Shown: in pieces, positions 57,805-64,000 of the stretch
How the letters are laid out: each line of letters starts with the position of its first letter
Position numbering within the stretch: position 1 is the first letter of the stretch
From: Actinobacillus arthritidis
GTDB lineage: Bacteria; Pseudomonadota; Gammaproteobacteria; Enterobacterales; Pasteurellaceae
Direction: 5' to 3'
DNA: 64,000 bases
Assembly (NCBI RefSeq): GCF_029774155.1
Contig: NZ_CP103833.1
Coordinates: forward strand, 2,108,001-2,172,000
Program-made: the position numbers and the translations under genes
The notes under the pieces: model-generated
Database searches by the model: none
What the model was told of the DNA's origin: nothing
Seen by the model: only the letters and a program-made list of their open reading frames with translations

Positions 57805-58783
57805 TTAAATTAAGTTATTTTTCTTCAATAATTCCATCATATTCTGACGACTATCACTTGCTACTTTACGTACTTCTAATTCAACGCCTTTTGAGTCAAT
57901 CGCTTTAAATGCATCAATATCTTTCTGATCTACTGCCACCGCATGGCTAACCATTTGTTTGCCTTCTTTATGAGAGATACCGCCTACGTTGATTGAAGTT
58001 AACGGAACACCGCCTTCAATTAGGCTTAATACATCGCTTGGGTTAGTAAATAGTAGCATTACACGATCGTCTGCATATTCAGGGTTGTTATATACACGGA
58101 TCATTTTCGCAACATCAACCACGTGAGCGGTTACACCTAGTGGCGCCACACTTTTCAGCATGGTAGAACGTACTTTATCTTTCGCCACATCGTCATTTAC
58201 GACGATGATACGTTTTACTTTGCTTTCTTTAGTCCATACGGTTGCAACCTGACCGTGGATTAAACGGTCATCAATACGTGCTAATGCAATCGTCATACGG
58301 CGACCGTCATCCACAATTTGTTGTGGGGCTGGCGCTGTCGGTTGCGACTGTGCCGTAGAAGCTACCGATTCTGCTACAGCCGGTTGGTGATTTAATGAAC
58401 GTACGCCTGTTGAGCCGGCTTCTAACACCACCTCAACCAATTCTTCTAGCGATTCAACATCATCACGAGCCATACATGCATTTACCAGCATCGGAATATT
58501 CACGCCGGTTACGACATCCATATTTGTTTTGCCTTCTTGGAAACGGTTTGCCGCATTAAATGGACTACCGCCCCACATATCAACAAGGAAAAGCACTCGA
58601 TCACAATGTGATAACTTGCCTTCCACTAATGCTTGATATTTACCCATAATGGTTTCTGCATTTTCGCCAGGCACGAAGTCGATATAGGCAACGTCTGACT
58701 GCTCGCCGATCAACATCTCAGTGGTTTTGAGAAGTTTGCTCAGCGGCAACACCATGGGTTGCTATAATGATAGCAATATTCAT
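57805..58783 (-). CDS. manX: mannose PTS EIIAB component (one frameshift)
   Basis: Phosphoryl-transfer subunit, about 325 residues when repaired. The EIIA domain starts MNIAIIIATHGVAAEQ with the phospho-His in ATHG; a Pro/Ala/Gln linker follows near residue 145; the EIIB domain has ARIDDRLIHGQVA with the second phospho-His. ATG 58783 follows GGAGAAA. The frame breaks near 58737, where three A stand for two in GAGCAACTTCTC. Order is manXYZ, with a CRP site upstream. Confidence 0.94.
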
Positions 58784-58883
58784 CATTTTCTCCTTTATAA
58801 TGAATTTACAAAACTTGCTTTATTGAAAATTGGAGTAAATTTATTTTATTGGTTTACATAAATCAAACCTAATTTTCTTAATT

Positions 58884-58899
58884 TGTGAGATATATCGCA
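58884..58899. promoter_or_regulatory. CRP-binding site upstream of manXYZ
   Basis: TGTGA-GATATA-TCGCA, nine of ten half-site bases, about 100 bp before manX. The rest of the 58787-59005 gap is very AT-rich with no gene seen. Confidence 0.6.
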
Positions 58900-59005
58900 T
58901 TTCTTTGCTTGTTTTGTATGTTATATAACCTATTAAGTGTATTTTTATTAATTTTATTTTAAAATTAATTATCGAAATTAATAGGAAAGTACGAAGATAA
59001 GATAA

Positions 59006-59039
59006 AAAAAGACCGCTATTAAAAAATAGCGGTCTTTTT
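59006..59039. terminator. terminator after metS
   Basis: Perfect 15-bp stem AAAAAGACCGCTATT (59006-59020) with 59025-59039, loop of four A; A and T runs on both sides. Confidence 0.9.
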
Positions 59040-59059
59040 GAGAGAATTTTTGACAAATA

Positions 59060-59152
59060 TTATTCTTTAGGTAAACGTTTGATAGCGAGAAATAATCCGC
59101 CCCAAATAATAATAAGTGCAATGCTCATCATAATAATTGCTGAAGTATTCAT
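59060..59152 (-). CDS. metS: MetS small subunit of NSS amino-acid importer, 30 aa
   Basis: Starts MNTSAIIMMSIALIIIWGG and ends FLAIKRLPKE: one transmembrane helix with a short basic tail, as in the MetS subunits of MetPS methionine/alanine importers. ATG 59152 is preceded by GGAGG at optimal distance, and the gene starts 11 bp after the metP stop. A strong terminator follows. Confidence 0.85.
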   Translation of the reverse strand: MNTSAIIMMSIALIIIWGGLFLAIKRLPKE

Positions 59153-59163
59153 TAGATTGCCTC

Positions 59164-60677
59164 CTATTGCTCTACATTAAAGTCTGCTTCATTGTTCCAT
59201 TTCAAGCGAGAGAGGATAAATGCTACCACAATCAGTGCAATTGCCATTCCCCAACCGAAGATATTGATAAACCAGTTTGGATAGCCTTCATAACCTTCAT
59301 TAAAGACTTTAATAATTTCACTGAATAACATAAAGGCTAATACACCTGTAGTGATAACTACACATAAACGCCATAGCGTACCAACTTTAATCGAAGAGGT
59401 TTTATTAATATGATGTCCCAGTGTGCTGAGTTTACCTTTAGCTACGATAGCGACTAAAGAAACGAAGGCTACCGCAACAATACCGAAGTTATTGACGAAT
59501 TTATCCATCACATCCAACATCGGTAAGCCGGTTGTAGTGCCGAATAATACAACAGATACAACCATCATTGGTAAGCCGACAATAAAGGTTGAAGCAATAC
59601 GACCGAATTTTAATTTGTCTTGCATTGCGGCAATAATCACTTCAATTACAGAAATGAATGAGGTTAATGCGGCAAATGTGAGTGAACCGAAGAATAACAC
59701 GCCAAGTAAAGTTCCCATCGGTGCTTCATTAATAATGGTTGGAAAAGCAAAGAATGCTAAACCGATACCGCCTTTTGCTACTTCGCTAACTTCCTGGCCG
59801 GCGACGGTTGCCATAAAGCCTAAAGTCGCAAATACCCCAATCCCTGCTAACACTTCAAAACTGGAATTGGCAAAGCCTACCACCATACCTGTTCCGGTAA
59901 GATCCGCATCTTTTTTCAAGTATGAGGAGTAAGTTACCATAATGCCGAAGCAAATGGATAATGAGAAAAAGATTTGACCATAAGCGGCAATCCATACACT
60001 TGGATCGGCAAGTTTTTCCCAGTTTGGCGTGAATAAGGCATCTAAACCTTTGCTTGCACCGGGTAGGAATAATGCTGAGATAACTAAGATGATAAACATC
60101 ACAACTAACACTGGCATTAGAATACTTGAAGTTTTTGCGATCCCTTTTTCTACCCCTAATGCCAATACGATAAGTGCGATGATCCATACAGCAATCAATG
60201 GACCCACAACCATACCGACAAAATCAAAGCTGATACCATTAGCAACATCAGCCATTTTCAGAAATTCACCGACAAAGAAATCGACTGGTTTATCTCCCCA
60301 CGCTTTAGTTAGGGAGAAATAGGTATAAACTGCCGCCCAACCAAGTACGACTGCATAATAAATACCGATGATCACATTCACTAAAACTTGCCACCAGCCG
60401 AATACTTCAAAATGCTTATTTAAACGGCGGAAAGAAAGGGGGCGGCAGCACGATGACGATGTCCGATAGCAAAATCTAAGAAGAGCGACGGAATCCCGGC
60501 AGTTAAAAGTGCCACGATATAAGGAATAATAAATGCACCACCACCATTTTCGTAAGTGGTATAAGGGAAACGCCAAATGTTTCCTAAGCCAACGGCTGAG
60601 CCGATGGCGGCAATAATAAAGGCATTACGTCCTGAAAATGTAGCACGAGTTGCCGGAGCTGAGTTATGAGAAGACAC
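59164..60677 (-). CDS. metP: MetP-like sodium:amino-acid symporter, NSS family (one frameshift)
   Basis: About 504 residues when repaired, 12 transmembrane helices. The NSS start is [18 protein letters not shown], with sodium-binding residues in the GSAVGLGN turn; [11 protein letters not shown] follows. The frame breaks near 60436-60446 (CCCCC run in the coding strand); one more C would give [16 protein letters not shown]. The adjacent metS gene supports the MetPS type. The 380 bp upstream hold no gene: only its promoter region, nothing recognised, and the terminator of the next locus. Confidence 0.9.
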
Positions 60678-61006
60678 GAAATATACCTCAAAGTTTGAAT
60701 TTTAAACACACGTTTTTATTTAGAAAAAATAGATAGCGGATAAACCGCAATGGCGAGAAATATGCCGAAGAATTGTTGAGAAGTAAAGCTGATAAAATAA
60801 AATATATTGGCATTTTTGTGTGTTTTTTTAGATAAATAAACTGGTTAGTTGTGTTTGTTTTGGATTATTATTCTGATTTTGTTTGGTTTTTAGAGGTTTA
60901 TATAGTGTGCTGATTCAATTTGTAGCACAAATGTTTGAATATCAAGGGCTTAAAAAATGAGCAGAAAAGAATGGGTAGGAGAAAGGACAACAAAGCGAAA
61001 TGAGAA

Positions 61007-61048
61007 AAGCGGCTAATTTTGTTAAAAATTTGACAAAATTAACCGCTT
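61007..61048. terminator. inverted uptake-signal terminator
   Basis: AAGCGGCTAATTTTGTTAA at 61007 pairs, with two mismatches, with the mirrored copy ending at 61048, 10 bp beyond the corB-like stop. Confidence 0.75.
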
Positions 61049-61057
61049 ATCGGATGA

Positions 61058-62329
61058 CTATTCTTTGGTTGGGAGAACTGGTTCGACTTTAGCTTGTTTT
61101 ACCATATTATCCGCCACTTCTAGAACTGTAACTTTTAAATTATTCAGTTCAAATTGCGTATCTTCATCCGGAATTTTTTCAAGATGTTCCAAAATAAGAC
61201 CGTTGAATGTTCGTGCTTCATCAACCGGTAAATTCCAGCCAAATAATTTATTTAAATCACGTAAATTTGCTGAACCTTCAATAATGACCGTGCCATCCGA
61301 TTGTTGCTGAACTTCTTCTTCGATCGTTGGCGCGGTGGAAGTAGTAAACTCACCAACAATTTCTTCTAAAATATCTTCTAAGGTAACTAAACCTTTAATA
61401 TCGCCATATTCATCAACCACTAAACCGATACGCTCTTTATTGCTTTTAAAGTTCATTAATTGTGTCGTCAGTGGTGTGCCTTCCGGAATAAAGTACACCT
61501 CGTCAACCGCACGAATGAGTGTTTCCTTACTTGGTTCGTCTTTTTCTAATAACAAGCGGAATGCCTCTCGTACACGCAACATTCCTAGCACATTTTTATC
61601 CATATTGCCTTTATACAACACTACTCGGGCATGTGCCGCATGATTTAGTTGACGCATAATGGATTTCCAATCGTCATCAATATCGATACCGCCAATATCA
61701 TTACGAGGTACCATAATATCTTCGACTGTTACTTTTTCCATATCTAAGATGGAAATTAACATTTCTTGGTGTTCAGTCGGAATAAATTTCCCGGCTTCCA
61801 AAACTACACCACGTAATTCTTCCGCACTTAATCCGGTGTTTTCATCTTTTTTAACGCGTAAGAGTTTCATTAAAGCGTTGATGATTAAATTCATAAAGAA
61901 TACCAACGGCATTAATAATTTTTTTAATGGGGTCAAGATGTAACTTGCAAAAAAACCGATTCTTTCCGGATAAATTGCGGCAATCGTCTTAGGTAAGATT
62001 TCTGAGAAAACCAGCATGACAAAGGTCAATGCACCAGTTGCAATTGCCACACCGGCATCACCGGCTAAACGCATACCGATCATTGTTGCAATTGCAGAAG
62101 CGACAATATTGACTAAGTTATTACAGATAAGGATGAGGCTGAGTAATACATCTGTTTTACTGAGTAACTTTTCTGCAAGTTTCGCCCCTTTATGACCGCT
62201 TTCGGCAAGGTGACGCATTTTATAACGGTTAAGTGACATTAAACCCGTTTCAGAACTTGAGAAAAATGCAGAAAGGAATAAAAGAATGGCGAGTGAAATA
62301 AAAAGCGTACTCAGGGGAATACTGTCCAA
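61058..62329 (-). CDS. CorB/YfjD-like CNNM family transporter or regulator
   Basis: About 423 residues. Four N-terminal transmembrane helices form the DUF21/CNNM domain (FFSSSETGLMSLNRYKMRHLA, NNLVNIVASAIATMIG), followed by two CBS domains (VEDIMVPRNDIGGIDIDDDW, GLVVDEYGDIKGLVTLEDILEE) and a CorC-HlyC domain. CorB relatives transport or regulate Mg2+/Co2+. I prefer a TTG start at 62329 because AGGA lies 8 bp before it; an ATG at 62356 lacks a ribosome binding site. The ypjD-type partner lies upstream, as in E. coli. Confidence 0.9.
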   Translation of the reverse strand: MDSIPLSTLFISLAILLFLSAFFSSSETGLMSLNRYKMRHLAESGHKGAKLAEKLLSKTDVLLSLILICNNLVNIVASAIATMIGMRLAGDAGVAIATGALTFVMLVFSEILPKTIAAIYPERIGFFASYILTPLKKLLMPLVFFMNLIINALMKLLRVKKDENTGLSAEELRGVVLEAGKFIPTEHQEMLISILDMEKVTVEDIMVPRNDIGGIDIDDDWKSIMRQLNHAAHARVVLYKGNMDKNVLGMLRVREAFRLLLEKDEPSKETLIRAVDEVYFIPEGTPLTTQLMNFKSNKERIGLVVDEYGDIKGLVTLEDILEEIVGEFTTSTAPTIEEEVQQQSDGTVIIEGSANLRDLNKLFGWNLPVDEARTFNGLILEHLEKIPDEDTQFELNNLKVTVLEVADNMVKQAKVEPVLPTKE

Positions 62330-62357
62330 AATAAAAGTCCTATATAAATGAATCATT

Positions 62358-62410
62358 AAGCGGTCAAATTTGAAAAATTATTTGTAAAATTGCCGAAAAT
62401 TTAACCGCTT
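62358..62410. repeat. inverted uptake-signal pair
   Basis: AAGCGGTCAAATTT at 62358 faces AAATTTAACCGCTT ending at 62410, between the corB-like and ypjD-like genes. Confidence 0.7.
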
Positions 62411-62424
62411 CCAGTATCTATCGG

Positions 62425-63222
62425 TTAGACAAAATGGCTACCGAAATAACCGACAGTAAGTAGTATTGTACCTAAAATCGAATAAATTAGCACCCGATTT
62501 CCACGCCAACGGAATTTCCATTGTCCTAAAAGCTGGATATTGTAAACAAGCCAAGCAAGGAATGAGAATATTGCTTTATGGATTTGTTCCGGTGCAAAGA
62601 AGTTATGTAAATAAATCATACCTGAAATTAATGTCACCGTGAGCAATGCTTGAGCGACTAATGTTAGTGTAAAAAAGTGGCGTTCTACAGTCATTAACGG
62701 TGGTAACATACTACAAAAAACTGCTTTTTTACTTTTAAGTTTCTTATCTAGCCATTTTAATTGGAATGCATAAATTAAAGCGAGGAAAAACAGAGCATAA
62801 GAAAAAATTGCAATGCCTAAATGGAATATAAGCCCAGTGTTTTGTGCAATATTTTTGACAAAATTACCGCTTGTAAAAGTAGAGATGGCGACACTACAGA
62901 TACCAAAGGTATAAACGACCATCAACGGAAACCAAACAGTTTTCCAACGCGGTAAAGCCAGTGTAGCGAAGGCCGTTAGTAATAAACTCATCATTGAATT
63001 TACGTTTGCGAGCGAGAAATTTTGCCCTATTCCCCTTAAAATAAATTCCTGAGATAAGCTGATAGTGTGGAATAGTACGGCAAGCAAACCGAAACCAAAG
63101 ACCGCTTTAATATTCGGTTTTTGATCTGCAGTTTGGTGTTCTAAATTGACGAGTGTGGGAGTAACCCATAATAATGCGGTAAAATAAGCGAGCATCGCTA
63201 AAGTAGCAAATAACATTGTCAT
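62425..63222 (-). CDS. ypjD: YpjD-like cytochrome c assembly family protein
   Basis: 265 residues from ATG 63222, eight transmembrane helices of the CcsA/CcmC type with heme-pathway style stretches (HLGIAIFSYALFFLALIYAFQL near 145-166, and HKAIFSFLAWLVYNIQLLGQ near 220). The E. coli homologue lies beside yfjD (corB) and has been linked to Mg/Co efflux rather than cytochrome assembly. An earlier in-frame start at 63261 is less likely. Confidence 0.85.
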   Translation of the reverse strand: MTMLFATLAMLAYFTALLWVTPTLVNLEHQTADQKPNIKAVFGFGLLAVLFHTISLSQEFILRGIGQNFSLANVNSMMSLLLTAFATLALPRWKTVWFPLMVVYTFGICSVAISTFTSGNFVKNIAQNTGLIFHLGIAIFSYALFFLALIYAFQLKWLDKKLKSKKAVFCSMLPPLMTVERHFFTLTLVAQALLTVTLISGMIYLHNFFAPEQIHKAIFSFLAWLVYNIQLLGQWKFRWRGNRVLIYSILGTILLTVGYFGSHFV

Positions 63223-63426
63223 CCCGTTTAAATTCAAAATAAGAATAGTTTTCAGATACAAATTACCAGTTTTATTGATTTTTTGCTATGGTTAGATGTG
63301 AAAAAATTCTTAAAGTTTACCTTATATCAAAGCATTTGAATGATCTTATCTCACAGTAGATATATTTTAGAAAAATCCGATTTTCTCTTTGACTATTTTG
63401 CTTTCTATCTGTAATATGCACACCCT

Positions 63427-63951
63427 ATGCAAAAGGTAAAACTACCCCTTACTATTGACCCATATAAAGACGCTCAGCGTCGAATGGATTACGAAGGCTA
63501 TTTTCCAAGTAGTCTACTTAGTCGTTTGGGTGAATCAGTATGTAATGTGCTAAGCGATGCACAAGTTACTCTCTCGTTATATGTTGATCCACAACGCTTA
63601 ACCGTCATTAAAGGGACGGCGAAAGTTGAGGTGGAATTTGATTGTCAACGATGTGGTAACCCGTTTACACAAACGCTTGACTGTTCGTTTTGTTTCAGTC
63701 CAGTGTCCAATATGGATCAGGCGGACAATTTGCCCGAAATTTATGAACCTATCGAAGTAAACGAGTTCGGTGAAGTAAATTTACTAGATATGATTGAAGA
63801 TGAATTTATCATCGAATTGCCTCTAGTCCCGATGCATAGTGAAGAACACTGTGAAGTGTCCGTGAGTGAACAGGTGTTTGGCGAATTGCCGGAAGAATTG
63901 GCGAAAAAACCTAACCCGTTCGCTGTATTAGCTAATTTAAAGAAAAACTAG
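63427..63951 (+). CDS. yceD: YceD, DUF177 protein
   Basis: 174 residues. Starts MQKVKLPLTIDPYKDAQRR; the middle has the two CxxC-like segment FDCQRCGNPF, and the end carries EELAKKPNPFAVLANLKK, the usual C-terminal DUF177 motif. YceD is nearly always followed by rpmF and has been linked to 23S rRNA accumulation. Divergent from ypjD across about 200 bp. Confidence 0.94.
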   Translation: MQKVKLPLTIDPYKDAQRRMDYEGYFPSSLLSRLGESVCNVLSDAQVTLSLYVDPQRLTVIKGTAKVEVEFDCQRCGNPFTQTLDCSFCFSPVSNMDQADNLPEIYEPIEVNEFGEVNLLDMIEDEFIIELPLVPMHSEEHCEVSVSEQVFGELPEELAKKPNPFAVLANLKKN

Positions 63952-63968
63952 ATCTAGGAGTATAGCCA

Positions 63969-64000
63969 ATGGCTGTTCAACAAAATAAAAAATCTCGTTC
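63969..64000 (+). CDS. rpmF: ribosomal protein L32 (5' end only)
   Basis: ATG 63969 preceded by TAGGAG; the first residues MAVQQNKKSR are the invariant L32 start. The gene runs out of the window. Confidence 0.93.
   Translation, partial: MAVQQNKKSR

Noticed and set aside
60678-61006. Hidden gene or riboswitch upstream of metP
   Set aside because: No frame with a start and ribosome binding site, no MetJ-type boxes and only a tiny GCGG/CCGC hairpin were seen.
1-64000. CRISPR arrays, rRNA or tRNA genes
   Set aside because: No regularly spaced direct repeats and no recognisable tRNA or rRNA sequence were found on reading the window; a tRNA scan was not possible.

Overview
The window is a chromosomal segment of a Pasteurellaceae bacterium, very probably Actinobacillus pleuropneumoniae. 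Three things point there: AT-rich DNA studded with the Apl-type DNA uptake signal (core ACAAGCGGT), an O-antigen cluster sitting between erpA and rpsU (the known O-antigen locus of that species), and an afuABC operon. No rRNA, tRNA, CRISPR array, prophage or intact insertion sequence was recognised.

Layout. 1-6.8 kb: end of ubiD, a membrane methyltransferase-like gene, a Fic protein, a lipoprotein, then rne with a structured leader. 7-10.5 kb: a broken repeat lipoprotein gene and valS. 10.5-13.5 kb: an AT-rich accessory island on the minus strand, between valS and the holC/elaA group, holding an unknown protein with an FtsZ-like C-terminal pattern, a 46-codon gene, a second (broken) Fic gene and a zeta-toxin-like kinase preceded by an overlapping 58-aa gene, with several palindromes. 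13.5-21.7 kb: housekeeping genes (elaA, holC, kbp, tig, yibN, secB, gpsA, cysE, menA, erpA).

21.8-34.5 kb is a Wzx/Wzy-type O-antigen cluster: wzz, four glycosyltransferases, wzy, wzx, glf, a WbaP-like initiating transferase, an acyltransferase and rfbB. Glf and a galactofuranosyltransferase-like protein imply galactofuranose in the polymer. 34.7-38.8 kb is the rpsU-dnaG-rpoD operon. Then come tyrS, a probable Fur-repressed small RNA, a lipoprotein, rnr, and oxyR-fabR-thioredoxin divergent from a peroxiredoxin-glutaredoxin gene under a likely OxyR site. 46.5-59 kb is mostly carbon metabolism and uptake: fbp, mpl, afuABC, manA, yobD and manXYZ, with three good CRP sites. The end carries metPS, the corB/ypjD-type pair, yceD and the start of rpmF.

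Sequence quality matters. About fifteen genes, including the usually essential rne, valS, tyrS, gpsA and erpA, are broken by small indels that each restore a conserved protein when repaired. In twelve cases the repaired sequence is GCAGC or GCTGC, which suggests a systematic sequencing artefact. Such genes are given here as single full-length loci.
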